Part shown: piece by piece, positions 1 to 13,778 of the stretch
How positions within the stretch are numbered: position 1 is the first letter of the stretch
Layout: each line of letters begins with the position of its first letter
NCBI RefSeq assembly: GCF_027744825.2
Contig: NC_071334.1
Coordinates: 29,598,937 to 29,662,936 of the forward strand
DNA length: 64,000 nucleotides
Source of the DNA: Synchiropus splendidus
Lineage: Eukaryota; Chordata; Actinopteri; Syngnathiformes; Callionymidae
Direction of reading: 5' to 3'
Position numbers and translations under genes: made by a program
The notes under the pieces: generated by a model
The model's database searches: none
What the model was told of the DNA's origin: nothing
Seen by the model: the letters and a program-made list of their open reading frames with translations, nothing else

Positions 1-312
1 TTTTGCTGCAATTTCACCAATTGTGCTTGCTGCTTGCGACTACTTCTGCTTCCATGCACTCAATTTTATCTTTGTTTTGTGAAAACAGAATGAAAACAGT
101 TTTTTTCTTTCTGATTATGTCATTGTTGACTTGATGTTCGTGTCCCTTTCAATATAGTGAAGGAACATTGAGAACAAATCAACCAGTGGTAAGTGGTCGT
201 CAAACAAGAGTGTAGAGGCAATGGTAAACCAACATAAGCAACATTCTGATAGTCCATTCCAGATGTACAATTCTAGTGACTAGCATGGAGAATTTGAGAT
301 GACACATCATAG

Positions 313-976
313 GGATGCTCCGAATGCAGCATGCAGCAACTACTCTGTCAAAAAGACAACACACGTCGCAGTTTGGTGAGTCTCTTGAGACTCTGCTATG
401 TCTGTGAAATATTCACATACTGGCCGCTTGTAGTGGGACTCCGAGACAGAGAGCACTGCACTTATGAAAGTTTCCACTCCGGACAGTGCCTGACAAAATC
501 TGCTCCTGAGAAAAGCCATCTAGCTCAGTGAAATTAACGATTATTTCTTGGGCAATTCGCTTAGCCTTCCGAATGTCACGCTCGGACCGGCAGGTGTTGC
601 TAAGTGTCAGCTGCACTAACAGCCTGCTGCTGAGGAACCAGCGGTCTCACTTTCATGAGTTCAGAAACTCCCCATGCCCCGTCAAGTGCTGTTGCTTTAA
701 ATGGCGTATTTAATTCACCATTTACTCACAGCATTTTCCCGTGCATGTGCTGCCGGATGCAAACTTAGATGAGTGAAAAAACCTTCACAGCAGACATGCT
801 GTTGCCGACTGAGCAGCGAGTCGGAAGGAGTGGACGCATCACAACCAGGTGGGCTTCATCAGAGCGCCTGCTGTCACACGTGATCAGTGGCTGTGATCGG
901 CATTGACGGGTAGTGATCGGCATTCACAGATCACGCTGAAAGCGGCCGATCATGACTGGTGAACGATCCCTACACC
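313..976. repeat. hAT-like DNA transposon remnant, copy A
   Basis: It begins with TAGGGATGCTCCGA, a terminus typical of vertebrate hAT elements. It ends in GATCGGC-rich sequence and ACGATCCCTA, a weak inverted match to the start. The interior from about 370 to 640 is clearly the same sequence as 22205-22540. Shared landmarks are TCTCTTGAGACT, GAGACAGAGAGCACTGCA and CGGACCGGCAGGTGTTGCTA (one base differs in the other copy). No long transposase frame survives. No clean 8-bp target duplication is visible. The internal similarity is seen directly; the family name is inferred from the termini. Confidence 0.6.
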
Positions 977-1888
977 ATCGTGTGACCACCAGTTCTTCAT
1001 TGCAACAATTCAAGATAAACCGACACTGAAAACTGCAGAGAAACTCAGGATAGCCACTTAACAAGCAAAACACTACAGACTTTGTTTTGCATAAACTCCA
1101 CCAAAGAATATGTCACTCATGAAGAAGTGTCCTGGAAATTAACACATTTTGTTCATGTATTACTGCCCCAGTAAATCAAAGCAGATGCTTCAAGAAAAAT
1201 ACAGCTGTGATGTGATTCTCACAAATAAGATCATTCAGCAGATCAAATAAGATTTTCCCACAGTTTAATACCGGCTTCCTCTAAAATGTGTTCTAATTAT
1301 GCCTCTGACACACACCCACAGAAGAACACAAACAAAACAGCTCGCGGAGAATTGTGTACCGCTAAATCTTCACACACTGGCTCTGAACAATTTCTTGGAC
1401 TTGGCTTCCCACACTGCCTCTGCATGTGTATGTTGAAATAATGTGTCCTGGCTCGGGGAGTGGCACTTCTTTTTAACAATTGGTACACAATAAAAACAGT
1501 TAAATGTAAACACAATACATTAAATACATTTACAATGTGTGTTTACTGTATGCGAGCAAGTGGGTGAGTGTGTGCTTTTTTGGGGGTGAGGGAAACTGTA
1601 TCAAAAGTATCTACTTTATATTGAATTTATGTGCATTTATAGTTCATTTTTCTTTTTGTAAGTCATGAATAGAATGTATGAATAACTCCTCACACAGGTC
1701 GAACAAGGGTCATGAAATTGCTGCTTTGATAAAACAATGCCAACAGTGAGACAATTGCAAAGCAAAATAGAATCCATGAGGTTCCTGTCACGCAGTCATC
1801 ATTAAACATTCATACACAAATATCAACATTTGGCTAAATGACCAGCAGCAGACTGAAAACAGAATGTCTATTTTGACAATTCTCTGTA

Positions 1889-2600
1889 TTTGCAGTAGGC
1901 CTGCACCGAAATAAAATTTTCATCGATGACGGTCGGAACCGGGTCTTAAAGTGTGATTGGCAGGTTGTTCATTCAAAAGCATTGTGCTTGTGTTGAACCA
2001 CTCCTGTTTGGTCAGCGGCCATTCGGGCATCGCACCGGGAAGTCTGCGCTATCACTGCTGAAAGTGGAGGATTGTGTTGCCAGATATTTCTCAGCGGTTC
2101 GAAAATGGTGGAGTGGTTTGCCAGTATTTCATTAGTGGTCTCGCATAGTTCATTTCTCAAAAAGCGAAAAATATCGTTCAGACTGCGCTGCACGGCGTTT
2201 GATCGCGTCACACACCACTATTTGGCTTCAGTGACTCTTAACCACGGAAGCCGACTGTTGCCTTTTTTTCCACTATTTGGCCGAATATGTCCCGAATTTC
2301 ACAAAGCATCTCACTCTGTGCAATTGTCGACAGACTCTTACAAGAGAGTACTTTTCACTATTGACAGTGGTCGGCAGCATTCAAAGGAATAGCAGATGCA
2401 TCAGAGGAGCTGGTATCTGTAGTGACCAGCAAGGGGCAGGAACAGAGATCACATTCTCTATCAAGCCCTACTGTTGCAACATGACTGTTGAAGGGAGCGA
2501 GTGATCAGCAGTATATAGAGGCATTTATCTCAGATAATTTGTATCTCGTGATCACCGGATTTTGTGAATAAATCTCTATATACAATCAGTGAGTTGCGTG
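1889..2600. repeat. Probable decayed DNA transposon (hAT-like)
   Basis: The block starts with TAGGCCTGCACCGAAAT, which resembles hAT termini in fish genomes. Its interior (about 1950-2240) has a more GC-rich composition than its surroundings and short broken frames on both strands. I cannot identify a matching right terminus or a duplication, so the right border is a guess. Confidence 0.3.
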
Positions 2601-4253
2601 AGAACAAACCGCCATGGTCATACCTACATTTAGGTATGACTCCCACAGAGAGTTTATATACTGTAGCTCAGCCATATATGGTATTTTTTTGAGCAGAAGG
2701 CACTTGATCAGATGCTTAAAGTACAGAGACTTATTCTATATTCTGACTTGCAGACTGTGATTGACAACGTTGACAAACAGTTTTGAAGCCACAGAAGACA
2801 TAGCGGTTACAGGTGGATGTATACAAAATGCTTTGCCAAAGATTTTCTGGGGATTAAAAAAAAAAAAGTCACATCCAAAAAAATACACGCATGCATGTCA
2901 CTTCCAGGGCTCCGCATAGAGGCAAGCTTTCGACCGAAGAATATTTAAAGAAACCCCTTTCAGACGCACCCCATCATGAAATTACAGAGTTACACAAGCT
3001 CTGCTGTAAATGTTTTTAGCACCCGATTTTTAGTGTCTCAAGTTAACGGATGACTTCAGATGAGCTTCATAAGGCAACACATGGCTGTAGCGAGCCGGAA
3101 CTCGCGCAGACAAGACACTCTGTAGGAGCAAGGAAGAAAGCCTGACATTTTGTGAACAGATGGGCATGTAAGTCAATAAATGACATAATTATAATCATAA
3201 TTTATAAATGTAACAATACCTGCTAAATGTATAAATAAATGTGTAAATAAATAAATACAAACGTTGTAGTAAAAATAAATAAATGACAGATATACATTGA
3301 TAGTATACAATGGCAGTATACTCCGAATATAAATACGAACTAGGAGCTACATAAATGTGCAACAGACTCATTTGAGATTAATGTCAATGATTAATATAGT
3401 CCACAATGGGCTACACCTCAGGAGAACCATATTCTATTCATGGCCCAATTTAGCTGGCTGCCATTAGATATGACTCTTAGCGCTTATCCCCAAAAGCATC
3501 ATCGACACCAAGACGAAGAACTATGGCTGGCATTATAGTGAGAAATTGCACCACAATGAATGCAGAGTTTAGGTGTGATGAACCAAAACATCAGAAGAGA
3601 CTCTTTCTCCAATGGATTTGACAGCCAACTTTGTGGTGACAGCTGTACGGATGTGCAGTCTCATGCAGGTGAGCAGGTCAGCACATGCTCCTGAGAGCAT
3701 CCTTTCATGTGAAGAAACATTAGCTGCTTAGTGAAGCTTTTCAAAGATTAAAGTTTGTCCGCATCCAGCTGTGTCCGGAAGAAGTGTTTGCTTCCCTTCA
3801 TAAACGCCTCATTTGCTGATAAAACAGATGAGCAGTTTAATTTCTAATGACCATCCTCATTACGTTAGAGAGAGCAAGATATGATGCTTATTTTTCTGAG
3901 ACAAAAACAAAATGTGATGTGATTACAATGTGTCTCGACCAACACCATGCAAATAACTTACGACGATCAGTCTTACAGGAGGTAATCTCCTGCCACCACC
4001 ACTGCTTTCATAGTTTTAGTGATGCTGCCCCACAGTATAGATGTTACTACATCTGTTGTTGAGACTACTCAAAAATAACTATCTACCCAGTTATTTTTGA
4101 CTTGTCTGCTTTCCCAACAAATGAACCAATCCAGACTGATCTAAAAACCCGTATTTTATGATCATTGATTATGACATGAAAACAGGAATATCTATTTTGC
4201 TTTCAGAAGGAAGGAAGAGAGGCTATTCAGCTTACTTTGTTTCGGTAAATGAA

Positions 4254-4256
<3 letters not shown>

Positions 4257-4338
<82 letters not shown>

Positions 4339-4374
4339 TTATCTCTATATATCTATAGATATATAGATATATAG

Positions 4375-4418
<44 letters not shown>

Positions 4419-4420
4419 TT
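4257..4420. repeat. (TA)n plus palindromic (TATC)n/(GATA)n microsatellite
   Basis: A (TA)n run of about 40 bp is followed by (TATC)n. A short centre then flips into (GATA)n on the same strand. Around the centre the arms TATCTCTATATATCTATA and TATAGATATATAGAGATA are exact reverse complements separated by GATA. The outer tetranucleotide arrays extend the pairing with little mismatch, giving a palindrome of roughly 110 bp. Confidence 0.9.
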
Positions 4421-4774
4421 TTTTTTTTGACAGGCACACTTTAATATATTTTCCAAGAACAAGCAGAAGAAGAAGTTGGGAACAAACATAAATACAAAGT
4501 GGACTTGGTGCCTCTCTAAAGGCTTTTACTTTTGCTCATTTTCAGCTTCTTGCTTTCATATTCAGGGTGTAGACTTGATCGGGAAATAGCTATATTGATA
4601 ATATAATTGGAGGCCATCGAAGTCAGATCCAAGATCCAAGATTAACCCACAAATAAGCAGTGAGGATATAAGTTTTTTAAGGTGACACTGGGGCAAGTTT
4701 CCAAGCAAATGTTCAAGACGACTGTGTAAAATATCGGACTAACAGCAATCTGCCCTGAATGAAAACAATCTCAT

Positions 4775-4796
4775 AAAAAAAAAAAAAAAAAAAAAA
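4775..4796 (+). repeat. Poly(A) tract, 22 bp
   Basis: An uninterrupted run of 22 A residues. It could be the tail of an old retroelement, but no element body is recognisable immediately to its left. Confidence 0.85.
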
Positions 4797-7700
4797 TCAC
4801 AAGTATTCATTAGATAAAAATTGTAGTTTTCGCTGCAACAAGCCATTTTCCCCTCGACAGCTGACGACCTCTGTCCTGGAACTGGGAAAAGATAGAAAGC
4901 CATCTGTCCGCCAAATGAGTTAAATCTGGCCAAGGCGCACATCCATCACAGTTGTCACGGTTACCGTGCGGCCATAACGACTGTCTCCCGGGAACCCAAT
5001 CAACGCTAGAGGAATCATGTGACATAATGGGGCGAAAGGTGGAAACAAGGAGAACAACAGGTCTGACTTTGGAGGAGGAGATGAGTGCGGTCACTTGACC
5101 ACTCAGATGGTCAGTGGTAGCAACACATCGAGTAGATACAGGGGATGTTTTGCAGGCCGAAGAGGTGAGTGAGGGTGCAGTGAAAGGCCAGAGCTGCTCC
5201 CAGCTGGGTTAGATAAACATACATGAGCCACTGCATGACGGGAGAGTGAATTTTGATTTAGAATAAACCAGTTGTGTTTGTTCTCCAGCTTTTTCATTCA
5301 TATCATAGTGCACTCATATCTGGTTAATCTGTGGCCAAAACTCAGGAGACTAGCAGATGTTCAGACTGGAAAATATGAGCATGTTTTGCAAAATGAATTA
5401 TGTCAACTTTATTTTCTTATGTAATGCAATTTGAAGCTCAAAGTGAATCAGTGTTACTATAGAAACAGATTAAGTTATGTGAACAACCTCTGCTGTGTTG
5501 TGAGGAAAAAAAAGTGAGATGTATTGTGAGTTTTAGATCCCATAAAGTAAGGGGTGGTCTTGAATTGGGTTCACAGCCGAACTGGTTTAAAATGTCAACG
5601 TCCCATCGTCGGGCTAAAAGGCTACTTCATGTTGCTACTGAGTCATGAGCAACAAGTTGATGACTTTTAGACGCAAACACAAACCCGAGAAGGACATGGT
5701 TCTGCGTGTTAAATCACGGGAACAAATACATAGCTTTCTGCTAGAGTAGTGCAAGTCAACACCAGGGCCAAATATCTCACCAGGGTTATGCCCCCAAAAT
5801 ACTTTTATATCCACACAGAAATTAAATGCTGCATTGAAAAAAGAAACCCTGAATGAGAGGTTTGTGCTGCACCAAAATCCTAGTTCAACAATTTAAAGCA
5901 CTGAAGAAGCCACAAACACATGACCATTGACGCACAACGCAAGCGCATTCCCACGTCTACCAGTGTTTTCTTTTATCTTAATCTGGCAGAGCATTTGCGT
6001 CCATTGTTACCTTCAACCCCTTCCTCATTGTTGGAAGAGAATTGCCATGCAGACCTGTACAATGTTGCTATGACAACCGTGGTGGTCAACAATGACTCCC
6101 AAAGAAGAGAGTCGAGTCGAATGATCTGGTTTTGTGAGTAAAATCATTAAGGCGCCGACACGGTCTACTGTCTTCAGACAGGAAACTTGGATCAATTTGG
6201 GGAACATCTGGACTTTGAGGGTCCAGAGAAGGAGCTTAATTAGCATCTTCCCCTTAATGACTGCTGTCCAGCGAGGGCTGCACGTGCGTCACAGCGGGCA
6301 CATTTGTCACAAATGGGACGCACAAATGCAGATGCACACGCGATGGGTTCCACGTGTGCACATGCATATCTAAGTCCTAATGGGAGAAAGGGGTTGAAAG
6401 AAGAAGCTATTTTAGATATGAGATAACAGTTACTGAGATAAAAATACACCACCGTAAAACACTGTGTTTTTCCCTTAATGGTATTTTCCTCTTTTAATTT
6501 TCTAAATGGTGTACTGTAAAAGTACAGCTTTTAAGTCACGTTGCGCCTTTTACTCTAAAATGCACCTCTTTGAGATCATCTTTGACACCTCCAATGGATG
6601 AAGTCTGGTTGTCTGATTCACGTTTATGATGTCTGACGAACACTTTAAATTTACTAAAATGTACATATAATTTTCAATTTAGAAGTAATTTCTTCATTAT
6701 TAGCGATATGTATTACGATACCGTAGGTTTAGTAAGCTCATGTATTGTAATAATTTGTTAAGAAGCGACATCGCTTAAAGGAGAAAAATAAATCAGATTT
6801 TGACCATGAAAATAACTTTATTGCAATGATCTCAGTCCAGTACAAGACAATATATTAGTAAGTGCGATATTTCATCAAAACTATCAACACAATATTGCAC
6901 AAGTATTATATGGATATTTTCTTACACCCCTAATCTCTCTCTAGTTTTGTGCAATAACCGGCTTTAAATAAATTAACAAATAAATAGCCAATGTTCTATT
7001 ATTACTATTGTAACTATATTTTATCTCCATAGACCATTTTCTACATGTCTATAATGTATTGAATCTAACAAAAATATCTTGCACATACATAACACAATTT
7101 CATTTACTCAATCATTTTTTCTCTCCTTCCTACATGTTAAATATCACCATCTGAGCTTCCAAAATGCTGGCTGCCAAGGACAAAACACATGGGGAAGCAG
7201 GAGTAGCACCAATATCGCTCACTATTCCAGCACCTCAAAAGCAAAATAAAGTCTCATTTGCAATTCTAACAGATTCCACCCAGAAGGCAAAGCACAAGAC
7301 AAGACCAAAACAGAGTTTGAAGTTTTCCCTCACGGTGGTTAAGTCTGAAGTATAAATAGAAAAAGAAAGGAGGGAGGGTGGCAAACTTGGGCTGCACTAA
7401 AAAGTGCTGACATTTCTTACTATGGCAATTATCAAAATGATCAGCTAACGTGGAAACAACGCAACACACCTGCAGCCGAAAAAGAGAATTAAGGTACTGT
7501 ACATACATGGTAACTTGATTCTCATCCAGGTGTGCGGCGGATAGTAATCCTACACGAACAACAACTCTGTTCAGTCACTACAGCGTGAGAACCATTAAAC
7601 ATTAACTTCCCAGCTGAGACAGATCGGGACACGCTTCCAAATACAGATTCAACTGTCCATCCGCCTGCACTTTTAATAACCTTAAATGCACTTCTATAAG

Positions 7701-9310
7701 GTGCTACACTGTTTTCGACATGGGGACAATGTCTCCTCCGGGTGTGTTTTTCTAAACTGCTGTGTCAGCCTTTTCCTTTACAGCCATGACGCTTGGGGAT
7801 AGAGGAGGGTAAAAGACTAAAACAGGTCAATGATTTTAATATGCTGCTGGGTCCCTAAGTGAACTGCTGTGCTTCCAGTGACTCTCATTCACAATGAGTA
7901 GGGACACTTGACAGAGTACAGGAAATAGGAAAGTTAATTAATCTTGAAACAGTGCGGACACAATCCAAGAGGAGAAAAGTGAAGTGAAGCTGACAGACGA
8001 CGATAGTATGTCAACAACTATGCCTGAATGAGTCCAGGCACACGTTCAATTTCTTGTTTGACAACCACTGCTGCTTCATCTCCAGTGGAAACATCAGCAC
8101 CGTGGGCGGTCATTAGGATGAGTATCACATCCACTATGTCCAATTGGACCTCTGTGGGTGGCTAGCTCCTGTAGAGCGAGAGTCGAACCAAATCCCAGAA
8201 GGGCCATGTGGGTGCAGGCTTTTGTTCCAACCAAACATCAGCACCAGACAATCTACTGATTCGTTTCTTCAGACACATGAATGAGCTGCAGGCTCCAATA
8301 CGGTAGAACAAAAACCACACAACCCCTTTGGGATTCAGTTTCACAGCCCTGATCCAGAGAGACGGATATGAGCCAATTGGAAAGAATAATTTCATACATC
8401 TTTATGAAACCTCCACAATGTTTTTTTCCCATGTAATTTCCAGCAGTCGGGTTGACAAGAGCACTTGGAAATGAAGGTTTCACACATCTCAATTTTAGCC
8501 TCATTCCTTCTATAATTCCTATCAATGATGTCAAAGTGCATTAGAAAAACGGCAGAAATTCCTTTTTTTATCTGCTAATCCACTGATACAGACCAAAAAT
8601 AGTAACTACCAGCAGCCTCTGGTAACCTTCCTGCTTGAAATTCGCAAAAATAGCACAAAGCAGAAAGTCGTCAGGCTTTTTTCCGAGGAACAATAGTTTG
8701 TTTCTGATTTGCTCCACACAATATTCCCAGTTATTGACTTTTAAATAGCAATTATATTGAAAATAAAGTCAAAGCAATTGCAATAACTCAACCAGGGGAC
8801 TGAAGATGAATGGGTCAATCATTGAGTAGTAATGTAGCAGTTTAGCGTGAGAACAGAATCGCTTACTGTAAGATGATTGTTCAAAGATGGTTTATCTTTG
8901 TTTGTACAGACGTTCCAAATCATGGAAATACGTAATATCACAATGAGCCCCCAACTAATGTAATGTGATGTGAATTTCCAATGGTAAAATACTGTAGATT
9001 AAGCATTGTTTTGGAGTTGGTGATCTGAAAAATACCAAGTAAAAGGAAGGATAATGGTGATGTGAGTCAGACAGAGCTCTGGCTGCTGAAACACGCAGCT
9101 CTGAAAAGATTGCTTTGGGAAAGGTAGGGAGGTCATTCGACATGTTTCTGGCTTTCCTTCTTTTCCACATTCTCATGAAATTATGCTGATGCAGTTTTCA
9201 TTCCTTATGAGTTATAGCTCAGCCGCGCTATCCATGAGCTCACAGAAAACCAGCCAAAGCAGCAGCATCATGAACTCAGAGCTGCGCTGAATCAAACTGT
9301 GTGAGCTCAC

Positions 9311-12009
9311 CCTGAAGTCGATGCCCACAGTGGAGATAAAGCTGCCGGCGAGAAATGCTCCGTCTTTGAAGCGAACCAGCAGACAAGTCTTCCCCACACC
9401 AGAGTCGCCCACCAACATCACCTAAGACATGAAAGAATAACACAACGCAGGTTTAAATTCCTCTGAACCACAGAAAAAAAAGCCCAGAGAAAAGATGTGC
9501 TTCCCTCCACTCTACCCTCATGATGCCCAATGCAGATTTAAGAACATCATTACAAGTGACCAGTGGCCATTGAGCAAATGCATATGTATATTACTGACAT
9601 ATACATACAAGTAAGTGGATACCATCCATAATCTTAGACAATTTTTCAGAGTCCCTCTATAGATGTATATTCATTTATATTACAATTACAAGGCAGTGGG
9701 GAAATACATCTGTTATAGCAATCGATTGTTTCCACCTCATGTAGTACTATTTGTTTGTGTCAAAATTAAGTTCAATGACATGGATATTTTATTTTCGCCT
9801 TTCCTGAAAATTACAAAGATTTAATCTCTTTACATGTGAATGAAAACAAGTATAAGTTTAAAACATGACTAATTCAATCATCTTTACTGGATGACACAGC
9901 AAAAAAACAAAAAAAACCCACATCTTATTACTTAGTGTTAAAATTATTTAGGTCAGATTTGTACATTTAGCAGGAGGTTATGTCCTCGACCGGCAATTGT
10001 CTGTCTGTTTGAAAAGTAACTTGACAAGATATTAACTGATAAGAAAGAAAATCTTAGAAACATTTCAGACTTCTGAACAAGTTCAATAGCAGAATGAGGT
10101 CTGGATACATCAAAGTCACACATTAATTCATTATGCCATGTTTATATGCAAATATTTGCATTTTTAAACAGCAATTAGTCATCGTTTATCACAGCCCATG
10201 AGGGAGAGCACAAATCAAGAAATGAATCAAAATTCATTTTCACCAGGTGTCTGTTGAAAAAGGAAGGGGCAGTTGTGATCAGTCCTGGAACCACTATTAT
10301 TGTTATTATTTTATTTTATTTTTTTACAAAGTAGAATTGTCAATTTTTCAAAAGCATTGACCAACAAAGTAGATCAAATCAAAAACACAACCGAACTGTC
10401 CACTATACAAAATAACCCTAAAATTAAAACTTTAAAATGATCTCTTTCCTTAATAGCTTAAATAAATATATGGCCACCTTAACTACTGATGGGGAGAGAG
10501 AGTTAAATAACTCCCCTACCTTCATCCATTCTCCCTCAGAGAGAGCAAATGAACGCCCTCTATATTTTATTTTTTATAAAATTTTAGAAATGAGGGTTTT
10601 GGGGGGACTCTGAAGGTGAACTAAAAAGGTGATATTTCCACTGGACGTTTGTATTTAATAAAATTTGAAAGTGAAGACTAGTCAACTAAAAGGGAAACAA
10701 GACAAAAAACTATCATTGCGTGAGTCTCATTTCCATTTCTTCATTTGAGGGGGAAAGATTGTCTCATTTACCTGAAAAAAATGTGTAAGCGGGAATGAAC
10801 AGAGGAGACTTTGGCATCAGTGTGAATCGCGCAGCTGCTAATCTGAGTGTGAAATTAAAACCGACTGCCACACATGAGAATTTAGATTTGCATATGCTCG
10901 CTGCTGATCATCACCACATCTGAATATTTCTTTGTGCCAACACTCTTTACCTGAAAGGTATTTCTTTCAATCCGCTTGTTTTCATTTGGTTTTGAATACT
11001 ACTAATGGTTTGCTCTGCCAGCCTCTGCTAAACATATTGTCCTTGTTTCACACTGGACTGGGAAGTTCACAATAATCCCTCCACCCAGAGATTCATATTC
11101 ACTGCTCAATGCCGAATTACACACTCATGCTTACTGACAGGGGACAGAGGGAGCGCATATTAACACAGTGGAAACATGAGGAATGGTTGGGAAATACAAT
11201 CTTTCTCAATGCATTTTAAGCAGTTGGTCATCACAGTGACATGAGGTTGAATTCAACTTTCCACCTGTTTGATGCAATCTCACTCACGCCAGAGGTACCA
11301 AGGAGTGAGCATGAACATAACACGTCACACATGCAACTTGTTATGGACGATATGTGCAAAACCATGTGCCACTGAAGTAGGAAGAAAACATGATCATGTT
11401 GAGTCAAGTGATCAGCTTTTGGAAAGGTACTGAGAAGGTGCAGACCACCCACAGAGAGCAGCGGTCCACAACAACCTCACACAATCCAGGTCGATTATTT
11501 CTTTTATTACTGTTTATATTTTGTTTGTTTTGGATTGGATGAATGATTAAATTAATAATATCCTTCAGTGCACACCTCTATAAGGCACCAATGTTCCTTT
11601 TTTCATAAAAATAAATCCAGTTTACCAACGAAATAGATTTACACAGTGAAAGAAAATAGATAGACAGGCATAATACTTTACTTTAAATTTAGTGACGTCC
11701 TCAACTTTCTCCAATTTGCACCCAATTTGCATCCAATGCGCACATCGTGAAGAACAAGAACCTACAAATAATGATTGTTCGCCAAGTTGATAATGAGATC
11801 ATTTCCGTATTTCCAGAGTGACAAAAAAAAAAACAACTCACCTTAAAGGCGATGTCGTAGAACTCGCCGCTGTTGCTGATGGACGGTCTGCTGGGATACA
11901 CCAGCCCGGAGGAAGGCGCAGCAGCGGCGGCCAAACCTCTGCTCGTCCTCGGAGACGACTTGGGGCTCTTGGTGCCAGTTTTCCCTTTGACTGCCTTCTT
12001 CCTGGACAT
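9311..12009 (-). CDS. rab26: Rab26 small GTPase, first two coding exons (partial gene)
   Basis: Rab26 is a membrane-anchored small GTPase of secretory and synaptic vesicles, linked to granule maturation and vesicle autophagy. Two exons are visible: 12009-11842 (56 codons, phase 0, donor GTGAGT) and 9421-9311 (37 codons, acceptor TTAG, donor GTGAGC). The protein starts [10 protein letters not shown], matching the MSRKK start of human RAB26. A Ser/Ala/Pro-rich, poorly conserved tail follows, then [12 protein letters not shown]. Residues 61-68 are the P-loop GDSGVGKT. Thr87 in FISTVGIDF is the switch I threonine. [12 protein letters not shown] favours Rab26 over its sister Rab37. The switch II, NKxD and SAK exons and the prenylated C-terminus were not found, so the gene runs off the left side or has a very long intron. 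It lies tail-side of lmf1 on the same strand. Identity is strong; completeness is unknown. Confidence 0.92.
9422..11841 (-). other. rab26 intron 1
   Basis: 2.4 kb between the two rab26 exons, AT-rich. I see no exon, RNA gene or clear transposon in it. T-rich and A-rich runs occur near 9900-9920 and 10300-10325. Confidence 0.8.
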
Positions 12010-13778
12010 TACTCCGCAAACTATTCGGGCTCCGTGCGAGGAGAAAAAGAAATAAATGCGGACTTAAACGGTGTCTTTTTCAGCTCGAGTCACTCCGCCG
12101 GTGAGTTCAGGCGTATGACGTTCACCTGTGAGACAGAAACATGGCCGTCGTTGATAAAAAGTGAACTTTTGTTTTACTGACAGAGCTGTTGGTAGCAAGG
12201 AGTCAAATGGTTGTGAATGTAAACAGCTCTCTCTTCTCTCTGAGCTGCTGTTGATGTTGGAGTGAGCAGCAAAGCATGGTCGGTGCGTTTAAAGTGGCAG
12301 TGCACCCTTTCTGGGGGGCGAAATCTTGAGCCATTGAATCAAAAATACTTGTAAATTGTGCGTTTCACTGACCTTAACTCACAGCCTTGTCTTTGCATCT
12401 ACACATTTTCAGGCATTTCGTATCATTATATATGACATCAGCTTTTAATGGTGACTTCTAAAACCTAAAATAAAGCTAATGACAATAAATAAATAAATAA
12501 AAACTTCAGTTGAAAAGAAAGAAATCATTATTTACACTTCATGCAACCTTTTGAACATTTTACTCATAATAAACGCACAATATGTTGCACACACCTGAAA
12601 GAACAACTGCTTAATGAAGCGGTCAGAAATGACTAACCTTATGAAATGTTCGCTGCCATACAGGCAAGTTACTGGCCAACAAGTGTTCTGCTGCTGAGAC
12701 TAAACCTGCAACATGACTCGACCTCAGGTCCAGCTGACATGTCATTATTTTCTTTGCAACAATGCTACAATGTGCTTTATATAAGCCTGCGACACGAGTG
12801 ATGGGGTTTAAGACAAACACACAATATATCAGTTCCAACGTAGTTGAATATTGGCGTCAATAACTTCCCAACACCCTTCATTCATGAATCATGTTGGATG
12901 CACTATAAGCTCACTGTGTCTGCCTATTGTTTGTGACTCAAATGAAGACCGCAACACATTTTTAGTCCAGAAATCCAAGTCATCTCAAATGGTCAATATG
13001 CTTTTTCTGAGTATACGAAGGACAAGTTTGAACTCTTTTTGATTTAGAGGGGCAGCAGGTTGATTCAAGCACTCTCGGACGTGTGAGATTCAGAAATATG
13101 TTCTTTCCGTTGAATGGTGATCTGTGAAGCTGGGGTGGTACAATTTGGGAAGGCTTGTCGCAACAAAACAAATTTGGAAGCTAATTTTCGGACATATTGG
13201 TGCAAGATACTAGAAAGAATGAGACTGACAGCAATGCAAAACAAGCCAACAAGGTGACAAAAAAGTAACCATCCAGTTTCACATGTCAATTTTCAGTCAT
13301 TGAAGATGAATGATAAGTGTCAGGTCACTTATGTTATTAATTTATTGGGTGTCTTGTGGCGTCAGTATTGCTTGTTCCTACACATAAAGTAGGTGTGCAG
13401 AGCGGAATAAAACATACAGATCGACATTGAAGCTCTCTGGAAGGCGAGGACATTATAGCGAAGCACCACCACCTGTCGACCATTTCTTGTTAATGCAAGT
13501 AAATACTCGAACCATTAAAAACTCTGCTCTTTCCAACATCACGCAGATGTTGCATTGGCGATGATGTGTTTCTTTTAAAGTCAGTATATTACAATAATTG
13601 CATATCAATGTGAGTAACTGATTTATAAACAGTTAATCACACACACGCAGGATTATCTTTTGGTCAAAAAATTTAATTTTGTTTTAAAACACTTTTCTGT
13701 GACATGAGGATCCAGTACAGCCAGATCTGGCGTGGAAAGACTCTCCTGGCACAGCAGTCTGTTGGAGCTCCTCATGCC
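12010..13778. other. Intergenic: rab26 5' side and lmf1 3' side
   Basis: The first 300 bp right of the rab26 start are GC-richer and should hold its 5' UTR and promoter. The rest is ordinary AT-rich sequence. A minus-strand AATAAA (plus-strand TTTATT at 13341-13346) is a candidate polyadenylation signal for lmf1 and would give a 3' UTR of about 430 bp. No other gene is seen. Confidence 0.6.

Larger units (their letters stand above)
1..9310. other. Non-coding stretch left of rab26 exon 2; no exon recognised
   Basis: I read both strands for the missing rab26 exons (guanine-binding and DTAGQE-type exons) and for any other conserved protein and found none. The stretch is AT-rich. It holds a hAT-like remnant near 313-976, another decayed element near 1889-2600, an AT/GATA palindromic microsatellite at 4257-4420 and a poly(A) tract at 4775-4796. 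It is either intron of rab26 or its downstream flank. A 63-codon frame at 7164-7355 has no recognisable relative and is not called. Confidence 0.6.

Noticed and set aside
7164..7355. 63-codon plus-strand frame starting MLAAKDKTHGEAG with protein-like composition
   Set aside because: I recognise no family. It has no flanking exons, no convincing splice sites and AT-rich codon use, so it may be chance or an old pseudogene fragment.
11818..12180. 120-codon plus-strand frame
   Set aside because: It is the antisense shadow of rab26 exon 1 and its GC-rich 5' flank, with no recognisable protein similarity.
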